A DNA stretch of 64,000 nt from Rhyacophila brunnea (Eukaryota; Arthropoda; Insecta; Trichoptera; Rhyacophilidae). Location: contig JAGYXB010001017.1 of the NCBI GenBank assembly GCA_022495005.1, positions 62,001 through 126,000 of the forward strand. The letters are read 5' to 3'. Positions 1 through 12,300 of the stretch are shown piece by piece. The notes under the pieces are model-generated. The model ran no database searches. It had not been told where the DNA came from and saw only the letters and a list, made by a program, of their open reading frames with translations. Within the stretch, counting starts at the first letter, position 1, and every line of letters starts with the position of its first letter. Made by a program: the position numbers and the translations under genes.

Positions 1-733
1 TTCTTTGGACATGGTTCGCCTTTCGCAATCCGCTGCTTTGACTGTTCTTTCGTCTCGGGAGTATAGTGGTGTATCCATGTTTCATCTACAGTCACAAAGC
101 GACGAAAAAATTCATCCGGATTGCGTTGCATGAGCGACAACAGGGCTTTAGAGGCCACCACCCTATGCGTTTATTGTCGACTGTGAGCAAACGCGGCACC
201 CATCTTGCAGAAATATTTTTCATGCCCAATTTGTCATGTAAAATAGAAATGGCGCTACTTTTTGAGATCCCTGTAACCTCAATTATCTCACTCAACTTTA
301 ATCTTCGGTCACTTAACACCATATCGTGGATTTTATTGATCATTCTGGTGTAGTCACCTCTACAGGACGTCCTGAGCGTGGTTCATCCTTTGTTGATGTA
401 CGACCACGTTTAAATTCATTTAACCAGTTATAAATAGTTGCAAGTGAAGGAGCAGATATGCCGTGAACTAAATCCAACTCATTTTTTATTTCCTTTGCTG
501 TTAACCCTTTTATATTAAAATGTTTAATAACAGCTCTAAACTCAATTTTCTCCATTTTGTAAACAAGCAAATTTTTTTTTTTAATGTACGAAAATAAAAA
601 ACAACAACCCGACCAATCTGATTGAAACTTCGCAGCATACTGAATCGGTAGTGCCGCTGCATGAAAACAAACCGCTTACAGTACTAGTCGCGCCACCTGT
701 CGGCTTTTCTAAGGACTTATTGACCCACCCTCG
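1..733 (-). mobile_element. mariner transposon, 5' part, transposase broken, cut by window start
   Basis: Read on the minus strand, 340-555 encodes a mariner N-terminal helix-turn-helix region beginning MEKIEFRAVIKHF and ending SGRPVEV. The reading then shifts frame near 340 into MINKIHDMVLSDRRLK, and near 165 it shifts again. Positions 1-110 encode the catalytic-core segment TVDETWIHHYTPE, whose first Asp is the expected DDD triad residue. The protein runs off the window start. The outer end is at 733, followed by a TA dinucleotide at 734-735, as expected for a mariner target. Two frameshifts make this copy non-coding. The HTH and WVPR-type motifs suggest the irritans/mellifera side of the family, but that subfamily call is an inference. 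Confidence 0.88.
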
Positions 734-735
734 TA

Positions 736-805
736 GCTTATAATCAGTATCTTTTTTAGAATTGTCTTCAAATGTGTTAATCGTGCCCATTTTTTCAAAA
801 TGTCT
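736..805 (-). repeat. remnant of the TTAA foldback element, flanking the mariner insertion
   Basis: This stretch matches the interior of the foldback arm at about 44824-44895 (shared GAATTGTCTTCAAATGTGTT and flanking words). Its left edge is the TA where the mariner ends. In the intact arm the same TA lies inside ...GACATAGCTTATAA..., so the mariner appears to have inserted there. Similarity fades after about 800. Confidence 0.7.
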
Positions 806-1000
806 CAGCATAAAAAAAACATTGTCAATTCAAGAGAAAAGCAACATTCTCGAAAAAGTTAAGGAACATGTTGACATAATATGCTATAAATACCAATTTG
901 TATGATTTTTATATATATTTTTTTTAATTTTTAATACCACCAATATTTTCTGTCAGTTTTTTTTCAAAAACGTAAAATCTGGGTTTCACTGTATATTATT

Positions 1001-4000
1001 TTATTTACCTGTGTTGCACAAGTCAGATGTGCATGCTCTGTAATAGGTTTTGAAGTCGGCATCTTCAATCAACGTGTTGAGAAACACTGGATTACTCTCA
1101 CAGCCTCGATAGAAACTTGCCACACGTCCAGACGGGTTCTTAAAAGTTTAATCAGAAAAAAGAAACGATTATATGGGTTTCCAGATTTTTGTTTTTACGA
1201 GAAATGTATGTTAGCCACTTGCTCAACCATTAGGTCCTTACTCAGGGTCCAAATACACATTGAAAAAAAACATCATTTGGCCAGACACACCCACAACGTA
1301 ATAGACTGATATGTTATTGCTCGGCCATTGTTAGCATAATATGTATGTTTAACGGTTTGGAGACGCTTTGTCTCCGATTTTCCTACGCAAAGCTTTTTTT
1401 AGCTTCACTTTCATATATTTTGACTGCACTGTGCCTTCTTAGAATACATCTTTGAGTTGAATTCAATTACATATTTTTAAAGTGTAACTTTTATACAATG
1501 TATTATTCTACATGAAAATTTTGAATTCCGTTGATCTATGATAAAAAAATAAAAAAAGAATGTTATGGTTTACTCGGTAAATGAAATAAAAATTAAAGGC
1601 AGCATACAGGATTGGTCTACAGACCTTTCAGCTATCAAACACGCCCTCTGCTAATCCGACCATAAAGGAACCGACAATAATTATTATGTACACACGATCC
1701 TCTTTTTGCACGGCTTTTTTTGCACGGTTTCGAAATAACACGGCTTAAAAAAAGTATTGAATATTTTTTATTTACACTGATTTTTTTGCTTTGACACGGT
1801 TTAAAAAAAACTAAAAGAATAAAAATATGTATGTATGTAGTGTACATATTTTATCAAAAAATTGCGTTGCAATAGACCGCACGCTACTGGTGCATACTTA
1901 TATTGTCACCGGATGCTGCCTAGACATACATATGTACATAAGTGGCGCTACTAGTCAGTCACTTCGGGTTCGATACAAGAGACGCGCCACGTGCTTCGGT
2001 GTCAGCATCATTAAATATTTCCAGCGATGAGTGATTTTTCACCAGCGAAAAACAACAGTAAACGGGCACGTTTATTATCAAATAGCGACACTGTACGAAT
2101 ATATTTCTCTATGCTAAATTTAATTTAAATCGAAAACTATGTATTTTTATGTATAAATATTTTTATGTATAAATAATAAATAAATTCAATTTATTTTTGA
2201 GTTCAAGAATTTCGTATTTTGAGTTGATTTTAAGTAATGGAACCTATCTACCATTTTTGTATGGGCACCTTATCTTTTTTGCACGGTTTTGTTTTACACG
2301 GTAGTCTTTGGAACGTATCCCCCGTGCAAGGATCGGGTGTATGTAGGTATATTCAATAAATTTATAATATTTTCAAAATTTCAAATTTATAATATCTCAC
2401 CCAGCAATTATGACCTATCGTAACATTAATTATCACATAACATAAGAAGACAATAAATAAAATTATACAATATCATTGATATATTATTGTGGAAACAAAC
2501 CGAAATTATTAATTTTTAAGTGTTCCAGTTTATATTTATTGTAAAAATTGAAAGCAAAACAAGTTTCACTTAATATGTCGCACGTCTTCACAACACACCC
2601 ATTTTGTTACCTGGACGCATGTATACATTAATATATTTTTAAAATTTGTGTTGAAAAAATGAATAACATAATATTTTAAATGTGACATAGGCTAATAATT
2701 CTGTATTCGAATGAAGATTTATTTTAAGAAGATTGATGCAAAAAATTGTATTGTGTTGAAAAAAGTTGGCTTTCTATTCGAAAAAACAAAGTACTTAGAA
2801 TGGTCTGGATCCTTACGGATAATACCTTCATAGATTACCTGATATTCTTGTCGTTTTATCGTGCAATATTTGGCATTGCAAGAGACGGAAGGAGGACCCG
2901 TTGTAACTCCAGCCGGATTTATGACGCATGTATCCGACGTGTCTGATGCAGATATGGTGCAGACATAACACTTTAAACCTGAAAACCAACATTGGAAACA
3001 TTTTAGTCATTTACATTTCAACAGTAATTTCTGACATTATAATAAAACATTATCTAAGGAAAGTTGAACCGTATATGCAGGAGATAAAGATGCCACATTT
3101 TATGACTTAGTACCTGACAGCAGACAATCGCAGAAGACGAAGAATTAATACGAGTCATTAGTAGCTAATGAAACGATTAAATTAGTTAAATCACAGTATT
3201 AAATATTGATTAATAATAATTATTATTATTCGTCTTTTTTGACCATATCTGCACTTCAGTTAAAACATATGAACACCATACGGCAACTACAAGAATCCCT
3301 GTCACTTGCCAGTCTTGCTGACCTCATTAACTCTTTCTACTGTTTGATGTAAACCCTCTAATCTATCAGCATCAGTGGCGCACCCAGGGCAAAGGGCCCT
3401 GGCACCCCAAAAATGAAAATTATCAGAATGATTTTAAACATCGAAATTGAAAGCCAATAGACTATACCTTTGGGCTTAGACAAATAAAAACACGGCAAAA
3501 AAATGATTTGTAATAATTCTCCAGCACCCTTTTTAAAAAAAATTCTTAGATTTTAATTTCTAACAGAAAAATTTCGAAACACTAATGTCAGGTTTTTTTA
3601 GAAACACAATCCCTAATGGAATTGTCAAAAAATTCTCGGTGTCCACCCAAATTCCGGAGTGGTGTAGGTCATGGCTGGGGAGGGCTGACAGAGCTCTAGC
3701 CTGGGGGCCCGGGCTGTGGGGGGCCCGGCGTGTCGGGTTGACCAGATGAGTGAGATAAACACACATCATAAATTAGCTTTAATAGTAAAAAAAAGTCGCC
3801 TGCGGCGCTATTATACTTCATGACCATGAACATTTTCAATTACTTACATAATTGTGCAATATATTTTTTGATTATTATGTGTCGATACTCGACAGCTCCA
3901 TTATTAAAGTAGATGTATTAAAAATCGCTAATAATTCACTGTATAAGTACCCTCAATTTGAACTGAAACACAATTTGAAGAACGTTAATGTAGTGTTTCA

Positions 4001-4599
4001 CACTGCCTTTAATCTTAGCGGTAAATAAGGGGTCCGCCAAATATCCTAGCCTTAGGGCCCGTTTCAGGATGTGGGGACCATGGTGTAGGCACACCGAGTG
4101 CAATAGACAAAAGACCGATAAACGAGAAATTAAGCTGTGAAGAAGAAAAAGATCCTATGAGACTAATTTACATTCTCCTCCTTGGGCCCCCCCCAATATT
4201 AAATCCTGGGTCCGCCACTGATCAGCATACTGTATCTTGTACAACACATAATTATCATGTCTTCTGAATCCGATTCATATCACTGGCGATTATAGCAGGC
4301 CAGAATCAAAGTTCAGAAAAATGCTCAGACGCATGGGAAAGTATGGGTAAAAGCATCTAGTGGAAATCAGCGCTGGCTAGCTATGGGCTTTCCAAACTGT
4401 TTAACGAGTCACATCCCATTGTTGACACACTCACATACAAATTAAAAAATCCATAATAAAATCCTTCATACGATTTGTGTGTGGCTGTGTCGTCAATGTT
4501 CTCGCAATTGCATAATAAACTAAAGAAAATATGGTCAGTTTACATACCGAAGGCAGTTTGCAGTCCGAAAATACTAAAAATTACCAATATTTTAACCAT
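1001..4599 (-). CDS. Ly6/uPAR three-finger secreted or GPI-anchored protein, three coding exons
   Basis: Unnamed member of the insect Ly6 family, extracellular cysteine-knotted proteins often tethered by GPI and acting on junctions, channels or receptors; the partner here is unknown. Exon 1 (4548-4599) encodes a signal peptide, MVKILVIFSIFGLQTAF, with donor GTATGT. Exon 2 (2839-2978) follows acceptor TTTTCAG and starts GLKCYVC, with Cys at 21, 24, 35, 51 and 56; its donor is GTAATC. Exon 3 (1001-1138) carries SFYRGCE and KTYYRACTSDLCN, the family's C-terminal signature. Phases match (52 + 140 = 64 codons), giving 109 residues to the TAA at 1001. The last codons read AACACAG/GTAAAT, a good donor, so a further exon with a GPI signal may lie beyond the window. 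Intron 1 contains a hAT element and intron 2 a Tigger-type element. The family is strongly supported; the 3' end is uncertain. Confidence 0.87.
1199..1290 (-). repeat. SINE tail fragment
   Basis: Shares the words TTAGCCACTTGCTCAA and TTAGGTCC..ACTC with 15497-15565, and a related core with 16225-16270. It is probably the non-tRNA body of one tRNA-derived SINE family. It lies in intron 2 of the Ly6 gene. Confidence 0.45.
1691..2339. mobile_element. pogo/Tigger-like non-autonomous element, TA target site
   Basis: Inverted ends CACACGATCCTC..TTTTGCACGG and, at the other end, CCGTGCAA..GGATCGGGTG, flanked by TA at 1689-1690 and 2340-2341. Internal GCACGGTTT and ACACGGTTTAAAA motifs resemble the subterminal repeats of Tigger elements. 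It is 649 bp with no transposase reading frame. It lies in intron 2 of the Ly6 gene. Confidence 0.6.
3373..4220. mobile_element. hAT-type non-autonomous element, family P (848 bp)
   Basis: Ends CAGTGGCGCACCCAGG and CCTGGGTCCGCCACTG, flanked by a perfect 8-bp duplication ATCAGCAT (3365-3372 and 4221-4228), diagnostic of hAT-type transposition. It contains no recognisable protein. Similar DNA forms the outer shell of 32711-35715 and of 59399 to the window end. This copy lacks the two hAT insertions found there and keeps a related unoccupied site near 4050 (ATCCTAGCCTTAGGG). It lies in intron 1 of the Ly6 gene. Confidence 0.88.
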
Positions 4600-4938
4600 G
4601 ATTCACAAAATCAATAATGTTATTATGCTATAAAATATGAAATGAAAAAATATAATGAAAATATGAAATTTTGAAAGAATCAATATTCTTTATCATTGAA
4701 GATAAAGCTGATAAAACATTCTTGATTACTCATATTATCTATCTTATCTTAAACAAAGCATTAATCTACTGGATTATAATAAAACATAAATCGATACTAT
4801 TTTTTATGAATTATAAAGATATGACGTATAACAAGAGGTTTTCAACATAATTTGATAACACCAAAGAGGTGTCCCGTTCCTTCTATCTGGCCCACAGCAT
4901 TGATTCGCATCAAAGCTTTAGGTATTAGGTACCATAAA

Positions 4939-5393
4939 ACCGTATTTCCTCGATTATATGATGTATTTTTCCTATTTTGGAGTCTCCAAATTCGGGGTGA
5001 GTCTTACAATCACTGGAAAATTCCGCGGTCGTAATGAATCATCACTGATTACTAGTAGTGGGAGGGTCAGTTGGTCAAAAAGACTACATTCCGATGTTGC
5101 ATTGAAAATAAAAGTTATTGTGTATGGAGAAGAGCAGAAGATCACGGAAACAGAGCTGCAGGACATAAATTTGTCATAAATGAAGTGAATATTCGTCGTT
5201 GGAGAATTGATCGTATTCCTATATTTTTTTACAAATCAATGAAAATGTCTACTTATCATTTTGTCAGTTTGTCTGTAATAATAAAGTTTACATAGGTAAG
5301 TACATAATGTTTTTATTTTTTATTATTGGTAGGTATATAAAAATAAGGGTGCATCTTATAATAAATGGCATCTTATAATTGAGACAAAACGGT
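4939..5393 (+). mobile_element. pogo/Tigger-like remnant with transposase N-terminal HTH fragment
   Basis: The ends resemble each other inverted: ACCGTATTTCCTCGATTATA at the left and, reverse-complemented, ACCGTTTTGTCTCAATTATA at the right. Inside, about 5101-5215 on the plus strand, two frames together give pieces like KIKVIVYGEE and HGNRAAGHKF..NIRRWR, the helix-turn-helix of Tigger/CENP-B-like transposases. A frameshift separates them and no DDE domain remains. No clear TA duplication was found. Confidence 0.6.
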
Positions 5394-5674
5394 AATTAAT
5401 ATAATATGTGTCACTCTATGTAAATCAGGTTTCCTTTGTTAAATATTATGTAATATTGAAATAGGTAGATACCTACCTATGTAACATTTATCATTTTTTC
5501 ATTAAATCACTAAGTAAAAAAAGAACCTCCACGCAGTTGGTAGGTACTGAAATTATTGAAAAGTTTTTTTTTTCATACAGTTTTCATGAAAACACGTATT
5601 CTACAATAAGTGTTTTGTACTATGGCTACTTTAAATAGATATAAAATAAAATTATTGTTTTCGCGTTAACAATT

Positions 5675-5800
5675 TACTGCAGTGGTTAAAACGTGTTTAA
5701 ATTGGGCGCGGCAATTTTCTGTTGGTACGGGTTCGAAACCCGATGTCTAGGTTTGTCCTGGATCTCGACTTTGATTCGGAACTAAATTTTTAGTAAGTAC
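5675..5800 (+). repeat. tRNA-derived SINE head
   Basis: An A-box-like AGTGGTTAAAACG at 5681-5693 is followed by a clear B-box GGTTCGAAACC at 5730-5740, spaced as in a tRNA promoter. The sequence does not fold into a good tRNA cloverleaf, so a SINE or decayed tRNA copy is more likely than a gene. Confidence 0.5.
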
Positions 5801-6379
5801 TTACAATCTGGTTTTTTTTATACCTACTACCTATTCAAAAAGTTGTATGAAAAAAGTGATAACTTCGTGATGAAAATATGACAACATTGGCGATAGAACA
5901 TGTGGATGGGCAAGTAGGCAACATTCCACTGCAGTGTTGCCTACTGTAGCTTAAGTATTTTATACTATACTGGTGGGTATTTCCGTACTATAATTTGTGT
6001 GCGAAGTAGGTACTATATTTTTGAGGAAAATTAGGCGAGCCGATCGTTCAAAAGAAACAAAAAAACCCCACGACTTTTAAACGTATTTTCTCAAATTCAC
6101 CGGTAATTTTATTTTGTCCAAAAGACGTAAAAAAGGCTTCGATTTTTTTTTTAATTTCGCGTTATTTTTTATAAGAAACAAAAAACTTATAAATACATAC
6201 TATACGTACATTTATTTTTCAATTGAAGACAAAATCTGAGACCATAGACTATAAATACTTTTTGAGACGATTTGACTTATTATTTATGGTCTATGATTTG
6301 ACAATTTGACATTTCTAAAAATTTATTTAAAACTTGGTTTGCTTGGTTATGAGTAACTAAATATAGAGTAAAACTTAAA

Positions 6380-9300
6380 ATGTCTTTTAAACGATTTTCA
6401 GCATGGTTTAAAACAGACTTTGGAAGGAATTTTGCTCACGGCGGAATGATAGGCCTCAATGGTGTTGGAATTGTGTATCATTTTACACCACAAACTGTGT
6501 TTTTAACATATTACACAGACGCCGTCCATCTATACGAGTATGTAAAAAAGTAGATATTTATGAATTAAACACACGGTTACACATACAGATTCTTCGCTGC
6601 ATCCTCCCTATTACATTTTTAATCATTAACTCGTTAAATAAACTAGGAATAATTCAAGACCCGTCTTTATCGCGCATGCCTTATAAAAGATGGGGTAATT
6701 GTGCCGCAGAGGTGAACACGACCTTTTATAATTTTTTTTTTACGAAAACAATTTATTCCATGTAGACAATTATAATAATAAATACCTTTTTCTGTCGGCG
6801 CATCGGTTTTTCGATCCAATAATCGTTAATTAAAAATTTGAAATTTTCATACATTTTGATACACCATTATCACAAACTAAGATTATATGAGGTAATATTA
6901 GGTTGGGGTAGGTTAGATTAGGTTAGGTTTGGTTTGGCCTAAAAAGAAAGTTGTAAAATCTCATGTCCACCTCTGCGGCACATTTACCAAAGATGGAATG
7001 GTTACACTATTCTTCGCTTGTTTTTCACTAATGATGCCTAATTCTTTCAGTCAAGGCACGCCGGTTCCTGTTCCAGTACAAATCCAAGCCAAATTTGAAA
7101 AATGTCTGGAGATTCTTAAAGTCGAAGAATTATACAGAAGAGTCATTACGCCATTCAGCGTTTGTGGATTTGATGTTTTCAATGCAGGTAAAATCGTTAC
7201 ATAAACTTGTAAGCCTTGGCAGCAGATGCCCGCATGAGCTTTTATAACGTTCTTTTTAGATCAAACCCAGCCTAACCGACCCCAACCTAATACAGTCGAA
7301 CTCGGTTATTACGATCACGAAAATAGACAGGTCTCGGATGTAATTAGGAAACATTTGTTGACATTTTAGTTTATGATTTTCTCTATACATTTACTCACTT
7401 TTATAACGAGCTACTTATCGGGTATACCAAGCAAAAATATCGTCAAAATTTTTTTTAAAACTGTTAATGTGTCGATCGTTTAAAAACATTTTGACCCTAA
7501 GTAATAAAATCCGACCGGGCAAGATGCCGCCGGGATCGGATTACGTTTATGATACTAAAGTCCTTCTTCCGGTATATGGAAGTAACATGCCAGATGAAGA
7601 TGAAAAGTAAACACTGAGGTAACATTAAAGTATGAAAGCCAATATTGTATGCAATCAATAGTTTAAGAAATAAAATGTTTAGGTATAAGTTTTAATAAAG
7701 AAATTTAATTATAAACATGTACCTAGTATCTAATAAAGTATGTAAGAGATGAACGGATCGTTTTGCGTAATAGAGATGTATGTAGAAAAGCAATTATTAT
7801 TATGAGTATAATTATTATAGAGTGTATAATCGTAAATTCAAATATTGTAATTTTTGCCGCGGATAACGTAATCCTAAATTCGTCGCAAGTCTTCCTCGTG
7901 ATTCGCCAAATCAAAAGATTATCCGATTGGATTTGGCCAATCACGGGAGTTCTTTCATGAGTCGGCGTGGGTTTGGGAAGGATTTTAAAAGAAAACCCCG
8001 TGGCAAGTCAGTTGGCGTCCTTTTGCAAAACAGAACAGACCTTGCTCTGTATTAATTATAAATAAAAATAAAATAAATTTAGAGTTAATTTAAACAAATT
8101 GAAATTAATTATAATGCTAAAAATAATCTGTAAGACGAATAACGAAGTGAATAAATACCAACCTACCGGTCGATACACCCATATAAAATTACGAGTTTTA
8201 TTTAGACATCACCTGTGCCGTACATAACCACTGGATAAAAAAAAATTTCGTTCTGAAACGTTTGCCTAAAATAACTAATATATTATATATTCCGAAATCA
8301 AGGGAAAATTGAACTACACTTTCTTCACAACGAAAAACAACTTTAACATCACTCCGAACGTACCGTAACATGAGCTAGCCGACTAAAAAGAATATTGACC
8401 GAGGTGAGGTCGATATCCGGTTGCTGTGCTTTCGGAGGTATTATATGCTTAAATGTAACGTGGCGCGAAAAATGTTAGGTATATAACGAGTATTTCTTAT
8501 AATGAGCAAATTCAGTCGGTCCCATCTTCCTCGTAATAACCAAGTTCGACTGTATAATCTAAGTGTGTGATAATGATGCATCGAAATGTATGAAAATTTC
8601 AAATTTTAAATTAACAATTATTGGATCGAAAAGCATCTGCGCTGTCAGAAAAAGGTATTTGATATATAATTGTCTTCATGGAATAAACTGTTTTCGTAAA
8701 AAAAAAATTATAAAAGCTCATGCTGGCATCTGCGGCATAATTACCATATTAGTATTTAAGGTTCTTGTCAATTTAAGGGAAGCCAGCGGCAAACAATTTT
8801 TGAAAATAGCTGATATACTGGATTATTTGTTGGGTTTTCATTCTTGAATTCATGAATTTTGCCAAAATCGGTTTCCCGTAAACCGACTTGTACCGTATTT
8901 AATCCTTTAATCTAAGCAGGGTTCGCATACCTGCTTAATCTTCTCCCCCTATAATGACTGTATTTACTTAGTAATTACATCATGCAATATACCACAGTTC
9001 TGTACCACTGCTGTTACCCCTCAGCACTTCGAGTCCACCGGTGTAAAATGCCGAAATTTGACTAAATCTTCAAAGGTGTTAAATGAATTATGACCGTCCA
9101 CCTCATCCAAAAAAATAAGGTTATGAAAATAACGGCCCACACACAAACCTTTTAAACTTACAGTAGGCATGGAAATTTTAATTTATTGTATTTTTTGTGT
9201 ACAGACAGACTGAGGGAAATGGAGTGACCTTGTGCTTGCCTTATACTGGAGTGTAACAGGGTGCAGTAATATATAATTACTATTTTACATAGTACATCGA

Positions 9301-12300
9301 TATGATATAAGTACTATAATAATTATACTTATCATCATCAGCCAGGGTCGATACTCAGCTGAACGAAAGCCTCGTCCAGTTCTTTCCACTTATTCCTAGT
9401 TTTTGCTACCATCTTTATCCACCAAATATACTGATTTCAACGATCCAGCTGGTTTTAACTCATTTAGTACCCCTTGGGCACCACTATATGACTGCATTTG
9501 TCCACTCGCCGAGTGACATTCCGGTCCATTGCCATTTCATCAGCTTGGCAATCTCTATCATGTCTCGTACTCTTGTCTGCCTCCTAATCCATTGGTTTAT
9601 TTTGTGATTTTTCCGCATTCCGCCTTATATGCATCAGTTCGTGCCACGTTGCATAGTATGGTTAACCAAACTGCGTGAGTCACAGATAAATCGAAATTTC
9701 AGATCCCCATGTTCAAACTGTTCATGCAATGAATATACATAAGTAATGTGTGACTTCCTGCTATTTGTCGTAATGTGCGGAGAGTCTAAATGAACAAGTG
9801 TCCCTGACTGGGTTTAAACCAGTTTACAGGTATATAAAAATTGAAACACAAGTAACGTAAAAGAAAGTATTTTGTGATTTAACCACAAAATGAAAGTTAT
9901 AATAGTCTACAGATTGGTTTATTAGTATTAGATAGGTATTTCGGTTGTCACACCATATTATATTGTTTACTTAGCTATCGACTAATTAACCAATCTGTAG
10001 ATTCTAGGGGTCGTCCATATATGACATCACATCCTAAGAAGGGAGGGGTCTGATATTGTGATTAATTTTGACGTCTGACATTATTTATTAATATAATATT
10101 TTGTATTATCATTTTGTAAAATGAAATTCTACCAAATAAATGCCATCTCAATTAATGGGTTAATAATATCTGTTCAGATTTATGATTTCTATCTTCGTCC
10201 CAGTCCGAATAATGTTTCAATATCAAGTAGGTGATTCATTTACATACATTGTAATAATTATCTTTCAGGAACGACTGCTACGCGGTGCGGAGCTGTAGTT
10301 GGGATACCAACTAACTTTAACTATAAATCGACGGATGATATTGACAAAGAAAATATTAGGGTAAATATCTTCTTAAAATTTTACAATAAATAATATATTT
10401 TTAATGATAATTTAAAAATATATAATACTAGCAGTATCACCCGGCGCTGCCCGGGAGTGGAATGGTTTAATATTTGAAAACAAAAACTATAAATTTAATA
10501 CGTAGAGTGCAAATGATTGAATTTAAAAAAGTAAAAAAATATAATATTAGAGATTTTTATTTTTAACATATAGTATATTGGATTCATTAGAAAATGTGGC
10601 AGTACTGCGTCGCCCGCGCCGCACCGGCTCGGTTGGCTCCCTGCGGATTAGCGATTCTAATAACACAATTATTTGCATCTAACTTTGCCATTTGACCTCC
10701 GATCGAGCTGAAATAAACGCCAATATTTTTTAAATGTACACATTCTAGCGACATTTTCAATAAAAAATGGGGGTTGCAGCATTAACTTCCGCATTTCAAG
10801 GGCTTGCACGCGGCGGCCTTTTTCTGCAAAAACGGTAAAACTGTCTCCGGGGTGCAACAGGTTAAATCTGAAATTTGAGACGCAAACCACGCACTCCGGC
10901 TCGTCGGTCTCCGTCTAATCTCCAAATTTTGTCAAAATCCAACGGCGCGTGTGGATTTGTATAAAGAAAAACCGACACCAGGACGGTACATACAAACATC
11001 CAAATATATTCTTCAAATTATAGTATAGATATTCTGTACCTCAGAGCCACTAAGTCCATTTTGCTGAAAATGAGTTAGAATGGAACAAGTTTAACTTGAG
11101 GTTCGGCAGTGACGCTAGTGTTGTTATCGAAGTATTGCCAGGATTAGAAGATATTATTCCCCACTTGATAAAAACAGAAATATAAAATACATTGACATAT
11201 TATAATAAACTATTTCTTTGTGTGTGTGAAAAATGTTATTGAATCTTTACTGAATATTTTTTGTAGCGGCGTCGATATATTATTTTTTTGACTTTGGACA
11301 TTGAGGAATGTACTCCGGTTCCTTTAAGTGTATCGCATGCATTCCTGACGATTTTCTATCGTTTCATCGGTGGGCGGTAGACCAATGTCTCTCATTTAAG
11401 TTATAGTATATAATTATTGTGGAATGTCATCAAATTTAACCGATTTCGAGTAAATTTATTATCGGAAACATTCAAACCGTAGAAACTTATGGTGAATCCC
11501 AAACATTCTTAGTTTATTTTGTACATAATAATATTATAACGTAAGATAACAGTAACAATAAACAAAACTTTGAGAAACAAAACTCCACTCTGTGGAGAAC
11601 CATATCACCTTATTAGGATCGGTCATGGTAAAAAAAATAATACAAATTGCATTTTTTAAATTCAATGAAACCCTGCCTGAACCAAAGATAAAAATATTTT
11701 AGATATTTTATATATAAAAGAATATTTTTTTTATTTATTGTAGTTTAGTTTAGGTAGTGACATACTCCTGTAGGCCTAAAAGTGCAGCTTGGCCACATAG
11801 TCAATGAACAGAATAGGAAAGACTTATGACATATCACTTGGCTATCTGGATAAAAAGGGAAATTTCAAGATTCATAGCATTAACGGCCCACATGCTCGTC
11901 GTAGGTCAAAATTGAGTTTTTATTGTATTTTCAAACCATGATCCTGGACACTCCTTAAACGTTGTAGATAATCTATTTATATAATTTTGAAGCCTTATTA
12001 TCCTTTATAGTTATTTTAAACATTTGATGACTGCATAAAGTATTTTTGTTACATAAAATAGTATTCTTTTAAACCTCTCGCTCTAATGTTTTAGAATATA
12101 GTCATATTTCGGTACATAACTGTGCAGTGGTGTTAAGATTTTTTACATTTATTAATTTTTAAACGCATTTATAAAACCATTAGTATAATTTATTACGAGA
12201 TAATTTTTGTAAAATATTCACGATAAAAAATTATATTGATAATCTCTGTGATCCCAAATTTGACAAGAATTAGGCATTTTATTATTCAAAAAATCGGCAA

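Larger units (their letters stand above)
4600..6379. other. divergent intergenic region, Ly6 (-) to TMEM177 (+)
   Basis: The two genes are transcribed away from each other, so both promoters should lie here. Apart from the Tigger-like remnant, the SINE head and two small hairpins, I see no gene. A hairpin at 5913-5945 pairs AGTAGGCAACA with TGTTGCCTACT around an 11-nt loop. Another pairs 6242-6259 with 6281-6295. No convincing TATA or initiator could be chosen. Confidence 0.5.

Noticed and set aside
2570..2640. Alternative Ly6 last exon on the minus strand reading VTKWVCCEDVRHIK
   Set aside because: It has a CC pair but lacks the RGCE and CNTG signatures; the exon at 1001-1138 has both and fits in phase.
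5681..5745. tRNA gene
   Set aside because: A-box and B-box are present but the stems do not pair as a tRNA; better read as a SINE head.
6929..7204. 91-codon plus-strand frame that includes TMEM177 exon 2
   Set aside because: The first 40 codons are a MITE end and intron 1 sequence; the real exon begins at 7051 after a TTTCAG acceptor and joins exon 1 in phase.
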